A stretch of DNA of 61,059 bases from Oehlia diaphana (Eukaryota > Glomeromycota > Glomeromycetes > Glomerales > Glomeraceae). Below the pieces are notes generated by a model. The model had not been told where the DNA came from and made no database searches. It worked only from the letters and a program-made list of their open reading frames with translations. A program made the position numbers and the translations under genes. The DNA lies in NCBI GenBank assembly GCA_003833135.1, contig QZLH01000258.1, forward strand, positions 34,708 through 95,766, in the 5' to 3' direction. Below are positions 24,920 to 36,814 of this stretch, one piece after another. The stretch's first letter is position 1. Each line of letters opens with the position of its first letter.

Positions 24920-25603
24920 TTGGGGTGTGCTGTCAACTAATTAAATCAAAACTATGGATAGTCCTATAATAAAATTTACTATTGAAGATTTCTACATGTC
25001 GATCCTAACCACTTCGAATTAATTGCCGGCATGAGTTTAAATTTTGTTTTTATGGTAATACGATTTTTTATAATGTACACATAAACGGAAATCATTTTCC
25101 CACTAAATTATCCAAAATCTTTAAAATTTAATAACTTACGCTTTATTAGCATTTAAGTAACGTCGTAAAGTTGAATAGATACATGAAATCTTCAAGAAAC
25201 ATAAAATACCTCGTTTTTTTCAAAACTTACGAAAAAAAAAGATATTTCGTGAAAGAGACAGATATTTGGAGTAATTTAGCAAAGTTTGAAATGAAAATAT
25301 TAAGAAAGATCCAGAGTTATTAGAGAAAGAAATATAGCTTCGGTAATAATAAATTTATTATAAAATAGTTTAAATTATACTACCCTGTAAAAAATCTGAT
25401 CCGTGTTTTATCTTTCCATGTTTTTTCCGTGAATGTATCATTTTCACGGAATTTTTACGGAAGACACGGAGAAAAAATGGAAATATTGGATAAAAATTTT
25501 TTATAGGGCTATAAAAGAGCTTAATACGAAAAAATCTTCAATAGTAAATTTTATTATAGGACTATACATAGTTTTGATTTAATTAGTTGACCGCACACCC
25601 CAA
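24920..25603. mobile_element. 684-bp long-TIR element, probably a non-autonomous MULE
   Basis: Inverted repeats of about 73 bp begin TTGGGGTGTGC and differ at only about two positions (24920-24992 versus 25531-25603). CTTTGCG flanks both sides (24913-24919, 25604-25610); AACTTTGCG, 9 bp, can also be read as the duplicated target. Long TIRs and a 9-bp duplication would fit MULEs. No transposase ORF is inside, and a smaller MITE is nested at 25383-25508. Low TIR divergence suggests recent movement. Confidence 0.75.
25383..25508. mobile_element. 126-bp MITE nested in the long-TIR element
   Basis: Ends CCCTGTAAAAAATCTGATCC and (reverse complement) CCCTATAAAAAATTTTTATCC are inverted repeats, with internal CCGTG/CACGG arms. 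It is the same family as 4212-4395. Confidence 0.65.
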
Positions 25604-25610
25604 CTTTGCG

Positions 25611-26723
25611 TCTACTTCTTAGTTAATTATAAATAAACATCATTACTTACTTTAATTTACAAATGAATTATTTTGAAGATTTATTTATTAAATCTGTGCA
25701 GAATTTCAACAACTTAAAAAATTTTCAATGGTATACTTAACTACTTAAGATCTGTGCGGGAAAATCATGTTGCAGAACTGCAGCCCGAAAAAATTTCCAA
25801 TAAAATAGACTTGCAAAGTAGTTAGAGATACATCACTTACTTAACTTTTAGAAGCTTATATATTAAGGGTAGAAGCGATCAACATTGTGATCATACTGTA
25901 TAGCTGAAAAAAAAATGTCAATTTTTTTTTTTGCTTCACTACAAGTAAAACTCTTTCAATATTCATTAGAAACTCAGAGTTTCTGTTTTTCAAATAAACT
26001 TTAATATAAAAGCATAGTACAAATAGGGTTTATAAACAAAATATTACACTATGAAGTTGGTGATTCTCCTTTGGCAAGTTACAAATCACCTAGAGAACAT
26101 ATCTTCAAATTAACTTTAAACTTATAAAACATCACAGGTTAATAGTGTATTAATTAAGAATATTTATATTAAAAATCACTGTGTATTACTTATTCAAATA
26201 AAAATTTTTGCTAATACCTTTTATTTTTTTTACCTTTAGTCATATATTATTTTAAAAATCTAAATACATTCAAAAGGATTAAAAAACAAATAATTTATTA
26301 TTTAAATAAATAGATAAATTACATGCTTAGCTTCTTTCTAGTATTTGTATATCACAAAATTTATATGATAATTTGTGAGAAATCATAAAATTTTGTCCTG
26401 CTTTTGTTCAGTTCACGGTTACGTGATGATTGACAATTTTTATTGTCTAATATCGCATACATATTATAATAATATACACCCTACCCTTAAGTATTATCTG
26501 TTTTATAATTTTTGTTACACAACATTCCAGATATTCAGGATGTGCAAAATTTGTTTGTCATACATGCAAATGCTTGTACTTGTGATTAGGGCTTTTGTGC
26601 ATAATGCATTTTGCATAAATATTATAACCTAATAAAGGCATTTAATAATAAAAATAAAGAAAAAAAAAGATATTTAAATTATTTTTTTCCAGCCAGAGAG
26701 AATTTTAATATAATTATATAGTA
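25611..26723. other. Intergenic stretch upstream of the microexon gene
   Basis: No convincing gene was seen. The 85-aa frame at 26375-26632 is Cys/Tyr/Ile-rich with no family resemblance and is treated as chance. Confidence 0.4.
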
Positions 26724-29700
26724 ATGGATGATAAAGGTTATAATCATATATATAATATAAACATTTAATATAGTTAGAATTCTAATATTTTTAAACAAAT
26801 TTACAATATAATAAAACTAGTTTCCAGTAATATTGAATTTGAAGGAAGCAGTTCTGAAGAATTTGAAGAAGGTGTTTCTGAAGAATTTGAGGGAATTAGC
26901 TCTGAGGAATTTGAGGAATTCAAAGAAAGTAGCGTTGTAGAATTTAGTATTGAGGAAACTAAAGGTATATTAAACATGCTAAAATACTAAATTTTTATTT
27001 GTAAATACATTTAAATACTATCTATAATTATACCTTACATAATAAACAAATATAGCTCGTAAGTTAATAGGTTATCTTATAATTGAATAATAATTGAATT
27101 ACTTATCAATTTTATTACATTTCATGTAATTGAATAATTCATTTAATGATTAATAATAATACTATAGTCAGTAAGTAATTAGTTATTTAAATTTTTAATT
27201 CTTTACCTTGTATATTTTACATAATATTCAAATAACTAAAATCTCTATTTAATAAATTATTTAATAATTAATTGTATTACAGATAGTAAGTTACAATATA
27301 ATATTTATTTTGCTTAATATTTTATATAACTCAACTAATTATATTCTTAATTTAACAACTAGAATGTAAGTGATATATTTATTTACAGTAAATACTATTA
27401 TATTATATTTGTATTTAACTAATAAATATTATAATACTAGGGTGTAAGTTATAGATATCTATATTTCTATTATTTATATAATTTAAACTAACTAAATTGT
27501 TTAATTATTTTGTAATTTATTTTAGTTGGTAAGTTATAAGTTATTTATTTTAATTCCATTGTTACTTATTGTTATATTATTTACATATAATTTAAACTAA
27601 CTAAATTCTATATTTAAATAGCTTGTAAGTTATAAGTTATTTATTAAATTCTATTACTTATTGTTATAATACATACATATGATTTAAACTAACTAAATTC
27701 TTTATTTAAAAATTATTTTATAGGTGGTAAGTTATTTATTTAATTCTATTATTACTTATTGTTACAACACTTACAACTAACTAAATTCTTTATTTAAATA
27801 GATTGTAAGTTATAAATTATTTATTCAATTCTATTATTACTTATTGTTATAATATTTACGTATAATTTAAACTAATTAAATTCTTTATTTAAATAGATCG
27901 TAAGTGATTAAGTTATTTATTTAATTCTATTATTACTTATTGTTATATAATTTACACATAATTTAAACTAACTAAATTCTTTATTTAAATAGATCGTAAG
28001 TTATTAAGTTATTTAATTCTATTATTACTTATTGTTATAATATTTACATTAATTTAAACTAACTAAATTCTTTATTCAAAACATTATTTAATAATATAGG
28101 GGGTAAGTTATTTATTTAATTACTATTATTACTTATTGTTATAATATTTACATTAAGTTAAACTAACTAAATTCTTTATTCAAAAATTATTTAATAATAT
28201 AGAGGGTAAGTTATTTATTTAATTCTATTATTACTTATTGTCATAATATTTACATATAATTTAAGCTAATTAAATTCTTTATTTAAAACATTATTTAATA
28301 ATATAGGGTGTAAGTTATTTATTTAATTCTATTATTACTTATTGTTATAATATTTACATATAATTTAAACTAAAAAATTTTTTATTTAAAAAATTATTTA
28401 ATAATATAGGGAGTAAGTTATTTATTTATTCTATTATTACTAATTGTTATAATTTTTACATATAATTTAAACTAACAAATTCTTTATTTAAAAAATTATT
28501 TTATAGCTAGTAAGTTATAAGTTATTTATTTAACTCTATTATTACTTATTGTTATAATATTTACATATAATTTAAACTAACTAAATCTTAATTTAAAAAA
28601 TTATTTAATAATATAGGTAGTAAGTTATTTATTTAATTCTATTATTACTTATTGTTATAATATTTACATATAATTTAACTAATTAAATTCTTTAATTATT
28701 TTGTAATTTCTTTTAGTTGGTAAGTTATAAGTTATTTATTTAATTCTATTATTACTTATTGTATAATATTTACATATAATTTAAACTAACTAAATTCTTT
28801 ATTTAAAAAATTATTTTATAGATAGTAAGTTATAAGTTATTTATTTAATTCTATTATTACTTATTGTTATAATACTTACATATAATTTGAACTAACTAAA
28901 TTCTTTATTTAAAAAATTATTTAATAATATAGGGGGTAAGTTATTTATTTAATTCTATTATTACTTATTGTTATAATATTTATATATAATTTAAACTAAC
29001 TAAATTCTTTAATTATTTTGTAATTTCTTTTAGTTGGTGAGTTATAAGTTATTTATTTTAATTCTATTATTACTTATTGTTATAATATTTACATTTAATT
29101 TAAATTCTTTATTTAAATAGATAGTAAGTTATAAGTTATTTATTCAATTCTATTATTACTTATTGTTATAATATTTATGTATAATTTAAACTAACTAAAT
29201 TCCTTAATTATTTTGTAATTTCTTTTAGTTGGTGAGTTATAAGTTATTTATTCATTTCTATCATTACTTATTGTTATAATATTTGCATATAATTTAACTA
29301 ACTAAATTCTTTATTTAAATAATTATTTAATAATATAGGGAGTAAATTATTTATTTATTCTATTATTACTTATTGTTATAATATTTATATATAATTTAAC
29401 TAACTAAATTCTTTATTTAAAAAATTATTTAATAATATAGAGAGTAAGTTATTTATTTAATTCTATTATTACTTATTGTCATAATATTTATATTTAATTT
29501 AAACTAACTAAATTCTTATTTAAAAAATTATTTAATAATATAGAGAGTAAGTTATTTATTCAATTCTATTATTACTTATTGTTATAATATTTAATATAAT
29601 TTAACTAACTAAATTTTTTATCTATAAAAATTATTTAATAATATAGCTTGTAAGTTATTTGTTGTTTCTATTGTTATATATTTTATAAATATTAATTTGT

Positions 29701-31090
29701 TAATTGAATTCTATTCATATAATTTTTCTTGTTACTTTAGTTAGTAAGTTGTGAAATATATGATATTATTATATGCATTCATACAAAAACTAATACATGT
29801 ATTGTATAAATTTCTATTTAAATCTTAAAGTAAGTGTTGATTTTAATCTTAAATTTAGTGTAATTTTAAATATAAATTTCTAATTATTTAATATATATAG
29901 ATTTGGAAAAAGTGGAAATACAATTATGGATGATTTTATTTTGAAAAATAATTTAAAATGGTTTCCTTATAATAAATTTAAAAATGTTGAATATCTTGAT
30001 AAAGGAGGATTTGGTACTATATACAAGGCTATATGGTCAATTTATGGTGAAGATTATGAAGCAATTCTTAAATGTCATAATAATCTAAATGAAGATTTAA
30101 ATGAATTTTTAAATGAAGTATGATAATATATTGATTTTTTAATTTGAATTATAAATTTATTAATACTAATATATTATTACTTTTTTATAGTGGGAATATC
30201 ATGCAAGATGTCCAACGAATAATATTATTAAGTTTTATGGGTTTACAAAAGATCCAGATACTTTGAAATATATGGCAGTAATGGATTATGCAAACAAAGG
30301 TAGTTTAAGAGAAAACTTAACAAGAATAATCAAAAGTGGTTGGTATCAAAAATTATATATGTTATTTGAAATTATTTCTGGACTTAATAATATACATAAA
30401 AAAAATCTTATTCATTGTGACTTTCATGATGGAAATATTTTAAATCATAATGAAAGAAAAATTTATATTAGTGATTTAGGATTATGTCAACCTGTAAAAT
30501 CATTTCTGAAAAAATATGATATTTATGGTGTTATACCATTTATGGCACCTGAAGTTTTAAGAGGTAAATCTTATACTCCAGCTAGTGATATATATAGTTT
30601 TTCTATGATTATGTGGGAATTTACATCTGGGGTACCACCATATAATAATAGAGCACATGATTTTCAACTTAGTTTAAAAATTTGTAAAGGTGAACGTCCT
30701 GAAATTATTGAAAATACTCCACAATGCTATGTAGATTTAATGAAAAAGTGTTGGAATGAAGATCCATTAAAAAGGTCATCATCTAATGAAGTGTACAATA
30801 TTATCGAGAAATGGGTTTATCCTCCTCTTAAAATAGAAAATATTAATCAAGAATTGAAATGCAATATTTTGAAATTCATAAATGCGCCAATTGAGCATAA
30901 CAATATTACTACTGAATTTCATTCACAAGCATGTTATACAAGTCGTTTACTTAACTTTACTAGTAAAGAATTGAATGATATCCTTGGAAGTGAAGATTCA
31001 CAAACTTATCATGCAAACTATTTTTCTACTGGTAAAACTGAAGATTTGGATGATTGTATAATTGAAGATATGAGTAATTTAGGTATGTAA
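26724..31090 (+). CDS. TKL-like kinase gene with an intron-saturated 5' part
   Basis: Proposed exons: 26724-26736 (MDDK; its GTTATA donor is weak), 26821-26964 (an acidic exon with SSEEFEE-type repeats), 28 microexons (27056-29743), 29901-30117 and 30191-31090. The last two encode GKSGNTIMDDFI, KWFPYNKF, a glycine loop DKGGFGTIYKA, AILKC, NEFLNE / WEYHARC, YGFTKDPDT, the catalytic loop LIHCDFHDGN (HCD), ISDLGLC (DLG), FMAPEV and a tail with YTSRLLNF. The strict 3-nt microexons carry phase 1 and run into a stop 14 codons into exon 29901. Extending the last microexon to 29750 (donor GTGAAA) restores the kinase frame, giving TFSKLFGKSGN and 454 aa in total. Alternatively translation of the kinase starts at ATG 29926. 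The kinase part is solid; the 5' structure is inference. Confidence 0.65.
26965..29900 (+). repeat. Array of 29 intron-like units separated by 3-nt exons
   Basis: Every boundary reads (T/C)AG-NNN-GT(A/G)AG or, once, GTAAAT. Triplet starts: 27056, 27168, 27283, 27363, 27441, 27526, 27622, 27724, 27802, 27897, 27993, 28100, 28203, 28307, 28410, 28507, 28617, 28717, 28822, 28933, 29034, 29121, 29229, 29339, 29441, 29544, 29647, 29741. Internal units are 75-112 bp. From about unit 6 on they share one body: GTAAGTTAT, then ATTACTTATTGTTATAATAT, then AAACTAACTAAATT, ending in A/T-rich sequence and TAG. CTAAC fits a fungal branch site. The first four or five units have unrelated bodies but the same boundaries. 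There are 17 different triplets with about 39% G+C in total, against very low G+C in the units. Variants correlate with unit subtype (TTTTAG is always followed by ttg), so some triplets were copied with their unit. Confidence 0.85.
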
Positions 31091-31730
31091 TATAGTACTA
31101 AAGAAAACTAATTTTGCAAATTATTTAAATGGATTAATTTTATTTATTATTTACTTAGCTATTAAAACAGATGAAATTAACTAATTATTAGAAGATACAT
31201 AGTTTTTTTAAGTGATTTTTGACATGATGTATTCAGCAGAAATTGTTTTTAATTTTATTTTTAGATTTATTCAAATACTAAGAATAGAGTAGTAAAATAT
31301 TTATAAGTTTCTTAGTTTGTAATTTAAATAATTCCTTTTTTATAGCTCATCCAAGTATTATTAAACATTTATATTCTCTTTATTTTTTTATTTTATTTAA
31401 AATTATTTAAACACTAAGGCAAGATTAATAATATTTTATAAATCTGTAATTAGCTTGTGAAGGTTTAATATCTTTTCAACTAAAAAATGGCATTTTGTTT
31501 TGAATAACTTAAAATACACATATGAAAAGATTTTCTCATTCATCTCATTCATCAATAAACAGTTTACAAATTAAAAAAAAATATGAAAATTACTTAATAG
31601 AAATTTAAACATTAAAAAGTAATTTTATTCATATACTTCAAAAAGATTTAAAAAAAGTGTATATGTAATAATTATTCAACAAAATAATAAAATGACCACA
31701 TAATGTTAATAAGTGTATATACTGTAGTTA

Positions 31731-32666
31731 CAGTCATAACTTGATATAATGATTCGGGATAAACCGATTTTGGCCCATAACGAACTTTTTTCTTAAACCA
31801 AAACCATCTATAATCAATTATATCTAGGGATGGAAGCGGCTCATTCGGCTCGATTTTGGTTCACCGTCGGCTTACCATCGACTTGCATTAAGCAAAATGT
31901 GTGCTTCTTGCGTCAAATTAAAGACACAAGTAGTGCATGTGATGACGATCAATCAAAAAAAATTTGATTGGCCATCAACCAATAGTTGGTTAATAATCGC
32001 CATAATTTTGATGTCGATCCTATTTTAAGCCAATTTTCTGAAGTCGGTTTGGAGTCGGCTCAGCTCAATTTTTAAAAGTTAATAAAATTATTTCTAACTA
32101 ATAAATTTCTTCTTTTTTTGATTATCCTGAAAGATACCAATTCATTTATTATTAAAAGGATTTTTAGCCCAAATAAGTTCGAAACCCACTAGATATAACG
32201 TCGACTCAAAAGCCGCTCGAAATCACGTGATCCGAGCGTTTCCATCCCTAATTATATTACTACATACCGACTTTATTATAAATTTCGCGATATTACATAT
32301 AACGAAGTTAATCATAAAACCAGTCATGCTTATTTATTCGCGATAAACTGATACCATACTAATTCCGGCCGGAATTAACTTAGTCTCGGCCGGCATTATT
32401 CAACGCAGCAGATCACCGATTCTCAATTTTGGTACATCTATATATAAGTTTCTGTATGATAACATTGTATTAACTATTGGGATTATAAGCACATTTTAAG
32501 GTGATAAAATTTGACTTTATATTGATATACTTTTTTAGATATACCGTTTTTATACTTTTTAATATATCAATCGGTATAATAGAAATATTTGATTTATCGA
32601 ATATTCGATATAATGACCCAAGATATATAGCTTGAATGGAGGGTTCGTTATCTCGAGTTCTGACTG
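31731..32666. mobile_element. Tc1/pogo-like non-autonomous element, TA-flanked
   Basis: The left end TACAGTCATAACTTGATATA (from 31729) and the right end, reverse complement TACAGTCAGAACTCGAGATA (to 32668), are imperfect inverted repeats bounded by TA. No transposase was seen. It carries a nested hAT-like MITE (31824-32249). Confidence 0.65.
31824..32249. mobile_element. 426-bp hAT-like MITE nested in the Tc1-like element
   Basis: The ends read CTAGGGATGGAAGCGG and, reverse complemented, AGGGATGGAAACGC. The flanks are AATTATAT on both sides (31816-31823 and 32250-32257), an exact 8-bp duplication as expected for hAT. The interior is richer in GTCGGCT motifs than the surroundings. Confidence 0.75.
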
Positions 32667-32679
32667 TATACTAAATTAT

Positions 32680-33080
32680 TTTACCAGAATTAATGATAAC
32701 TTCTAATTACTTATTTTGTAATTTGGACAAGTTTATTTTTTTTAATTTAATTGGCCAAAATTAGCCATAATTTTCAGTGAATTTTTTCTACCAGAATTAG
32801 TGATAAATTTTAATTGCTTTTTGGGGGTAAAAACCTAATTTAGAAGGTGGTAATACAAAATTACATTTTTGGTTTTGTTGGCCAAAATTAACCATAATTT
32901 TTTCAGTGAATGTTTTTTACCAAAATTAGTGATAAATTTTAATTACTTTTTTGGGTTAAAAACCTAATTTAGAAGGACGTAATACAAAATTACATTTTTG
33001 GTTTTATTGGCCAAAATTAATTATAATTTTCAGTGAATTTTTTTACCAGAATTAACGATAATTTTTAATTACTTTTTGAA
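32680..33080. repeat. Three imperfect tandem copies of a ~125-bp unit
   Basis: Each unit contains TTACCAGAATTAGTGATAAAT, AAAAACCTAATTTAGAAGG, TACAAAATTACATTTTTGG and TTGGCCAAAATTA. The last copy is partial. Noncoding. Confidence 0.75.
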
Positions 33081-35070
33081 TGAGATTCGTATCTAACATC
33101 TTAAATTTCTCCAATAAATTCTCTATCAATGAATAGATAAAAATCTCCACCAAATCCACCAAAATTCTTTATCAAAAAAAAAAATAATAATAATAATAAT
33201 ATATTTGATTAAATTTGCTAATTTACCATTTGATTGGTCGAATTTTTAATATTAAAATACTTGGAAATCTGCAGATAAGATAGAATTGTTTAGTTTCCGC
33301 TTAATACACATCTCTTATTATCAAGAATACTTTAATTCCAGAATTACAAATATCAAAATTTATTGTACTGTTATGAATAAAAGTTAATTGGCTAAAAAAT
33401 TACTCAGAGATCTGGCGCCTAACACATGCTTACAATGAATTTCAATATTTTGTTTACAATTTTTGTGAAGCCAATATAAATATCAACACACATACTGTAG
33501 TTCCGCATACATAGTACCGTGAACTTTCACATAATTTATCATAATTTACACAATTTATAGAGAAATTAAGTGAAATTCGATCTCCATTTTCATGTCGTAA
33601 ATTTAACGTAACGCGTGCTAGCGCCTAGCGACGGAATTCTCTCGTGACCTGTTTTTACCTGTTACTCGTAAAAATATTATAGTTCTTCGCTCCAGGCTTC
33701 GGTCAAAAAATTTAAATAAAATTCATAAAATAACACAAAAAAATGCAAGAATGAAACATATTTAATAAGACGCGACTAATGCATAAGTCCTTCGAACGAT
33801 TAAATACGTGGTTAAAAAATTGTAGTCATTCTTTTTTGAATTAATTCCAAATAGCATTACATAATGCCAGTTTAGAATGAAAGAACTAAAAAATGCGCTG
33901 CGATTTACATTGTTCGCTGATCAAAAAACTAATTTTTCATTCCTTCATTCCTTTTTTTGAGGGCATAAAAACCAATTATGAACAAAAAAATTTTATCTAA
34001 TTAAAACTAGAAATGAACATATATTTTTTTGCTTTAATCATATTTTTTTTTGAGAATTTATCTTTTCAAAATAAAATAAATAAAATGAATTAATATAAAA
34101 TATATACGTTTTGACCAATTGTATGTTTTCGAATTATTGCTTTCACTTTACCCAAATCAAAAGTTTTAGGATCGTCATTAATTAATATACAGCACTTGGA
34201 ATTATTTAAATTTTTGTTTTAACGCAGATCGTTATAGTAATATCTTATAAAAATTGTTATGATCTAATTTTTCCGACAAAGACTCCAATAAAAATTCAAG
34301 TAATTATTAAATTTGTTTTTAATGTAATAATTTTCAGTAAAACTCAAATCACAATATTTAATAATACACTATCTTCGATACAATGAACATAATTAGCACT
34401 TTTATGCCAATCATTTTGCTTATCTTTAAACCTTAAATACCAGATACTTAATAAGTTGGGTACATGCCCCAATTGCCCCATGACATTTTGTCTTTAATTG
34501 ATTTAGATAAAGTTCCGGTTCTGAACACAAGAGTAGCATGATAAAACATTTGACGGGTATAGATAATTTACGATAATCACTAATACAAAAATCACATTTC
34601 CGAAAATTATGTCCCCATGGACCATACATAACAAAATTTAGCCATACCCGTTCGTTATCTTTCTTATCAAAAAAAAAAGAAACTTGATTTATTATTAAAA
34701 TAACCTGTATTTTTCATCATCAAATAAATAATGTTTTTATTTATTTCATATGACAAAGAAAGTTCATTAGAAATTATAAAGAAATTTGTTTAATTACCTT
34801 CCCATTAAAGAATTAAAATAAACAGGGGTGAATATTCTGTTATTTTATATGATATTTAAATAGGTGAAAAACTTTAAAAACTTGAAATATGACGAGTTTT
34901 TATTTTTTTCTCAACGTTATACAACTGATCTACAAGAACAAATCATTCGACATCCACATGACCGTTTATGCAAAGTTTATCACGAAATAGGAATAAATTA
35001 ACAGTTAATATTAATTTTTTTTTTCCTATTTTTCTTTTTACTTTTTGCAAATAATATTTTAATATTCACC
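33081..35070. other. Intergenic stretch upstream of the first kinase-HMG gene
   Basis: An AAT microsatellite lies near 33180-33205. A minus-strand frame at 34426-34629 (MYGPWGHNFRKCDFCIS...) has an unusual Cys/Trp content. Readable fragments continue downstream (NDDPKTFDLGKVKAI near 34150-34200), so it may be a decayed gene; I do not recognise it. The last ~40 bases before 35071 are T-rich, as in the paralog's promoter. Confidence 0.35.
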
Positions 35071-36814
35071 ATGCCTGCTGATGAATTTGAGAGTTGGATT
35101 GAGGGAGCCATTTCTAACACACATATTAAACACTTCGATTATAAACATTTTCGAAATATTGAAGAAATCGGCAAAGGTGGATTTGGAAAAATATATCGTG
35201 CGAATTGGAAAAATTCGGAACAACATTTAGCATTAAAATTGCTTTCAAATCTAGATGCTGTTGTTGCTAGGGAACTTGTTCATGAGGTAATTATAAATGT
35301 TTAATATTGTACCCAATAAATTTTTTCGCTAAATATACTTTATATTTACAATATATAGTTAAAACTTCATCGTGATGTTGATTATCATGACAATGTAATC
35401 CGTTTTTATGGTGTTACGATAGGTAATAGATTATTTTAACAATAATATTTATTTTAATTATATACTAAAATTTACTCAAAAAATCTAATTTTATTAAATA
35501 ACTTCCTAAGATGATGACACGAACAAATATATGTTAGTGATGGAATACGCCGATGGTGGCACTCTCAAAGATTATTTGACAGAAAATTTTTATAATCTTT
35601 CTTGGAAAGTTAAATATAATTTATCTTTTCAATTAGCTAGCGCTGTCTTATGTTTACATGATGAAGGCATCGTACATTGCGATTTAGTAAGTTCTTTTAC
35701 ATTCATATTCGTTATATTTATTAAAAAATTAAAAAATTGATAAATTAATATATTTTTTATAATAGCATTGTGGTAATGTATTAATCCGTCAAGATACGCT
35801 TAAATTGGCAGATTTTGGACTCTCAAAAAGAATTGATGATGCGTCAAATTCTTCAGAAAAGTTATTTGGCATAATTCCTTTTATTGATCCAGAAAAATTC
35901 GGAGGTTGTAGTCAAAATTATAAACTAAATGAGAAAAGTGATGTCTATAGTGCTGGTGTATTGTTATGGGTGATATCGAGTGGCCAATATCCATTTAATA
36001 ATAGAAAATATGATATTAATTTGGCTATAGAAATTTCAAAAGGGTTGAGAGAAACCCCCATTACACAAACACCTGATGAATTTTTAAAAATTTATACCAG
36101 TAAGTAAAAAAAAAAATTAAGCTTAGTCATAATATTTAAAGTAATAAAAATTTAATTTAAATTCATATTTTTTTTTTCTTAGAGTGTTGGAATGGTAAGC
36201 CAACAGAACGTCCAACAATGCAACAAGTGGTTGCTAAATTAAAAGCAATCATCACAAAAACAAATGGGAAAAATGGAATAACAAAATATTCTCAAGTGGA
36301 AAATTCAAGCAGCAGTGTTATTGCTAATTCTGTTACTTCCGCTGCTACTTCAAGTATTAATAATTCCTTACATGGAGAATTATCTGGAATAATAGAAAAT
36401 TTTGATAACATGGAATTAGAATTCGATAATAATAATTCTAGCGTTTCATCAAACATATCAACCATTGAAAAAGTTATTAAGATATTGTCAACGGTTAATG
36501 ACGCTGATGGTGTAATAAATATAACTGTACCGTTTCCACCTCGAATAACTGCTGAAGAAATTTTAGATCGAAATAAAACAAAAAAAAGAAAAAAAGCTCC
36601 AAATAATTTTATGATATACCGTATGGCGTATGCTAAGGAATTAAAGTCACAAAATATAAGCAATATTAATTCATTTAATATATCTGTTCTCGCAGCTTCA
36701 AAATGGAGCAGTGAACCTGATGAAGTTAAACAAGCATATAAGGATATATCTGATAGAGTTCGTCAATTAGAAATTATTCGAAATTCTATTGATAGTAATA
36801 CTATTAATACGTAA
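35071..36814 (+). CDS. Kinase-HMG box fusion protein, copy 1
   Basis: Exons 35071-35286, 35359-35422, 35511-35686, 35766-36099 and 36183-36814 give 473 aa. The kinase domain has [11 protein letters not shown] (residues 34-43), K56 in LALK, hinge [17 protein letters not shown] (HCD, split by intron 3 before HCGN), LADFGLS (intact DFG), IDPEKF in place of [14 protein letters not shown] and [10 protein letters not shown] Ser/Asn-rich linker follows (about 280-380). Next come [11 protein letters not shown] (381-391) and an HMG box (about 401-457): [39 protein letters not shown]. That block is the MATA-HMG type used by mating-type-like proteins of these fungi. The two domains sit in one continuous last exon, so the fusion does not depend on a guessed splice. 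A near paralog lies 2.5 kb downstream, same strand, same intron positions. HCD instead of HRD could weaken catalysis. Confidence 0.85.

Noticed and set aside
27000..29750. CRISPR-like array (regular repeats with variable spacers)
   Set aside because: The variable part is only 3 nt, the repeat is about 100 bp and carries splice signals, and the sequence is eukaryotic.
26724..29900. Hydrophobic transmembrane-like peptide obtained by reading each microexon triplet as a codon (phase 0)
   Set aside because: It is free of stops and striking, but the preceding exon enters the array in phase 1, so phase 0 needs an unseen donor.
36292..36663. 123-aa minus-strand frame in the kinase-HMG gene (and the similar one at 40679-41074)
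   Set aside because: Antisense shadows of the HMG-encoding exon, conserved only because the paralogs are.
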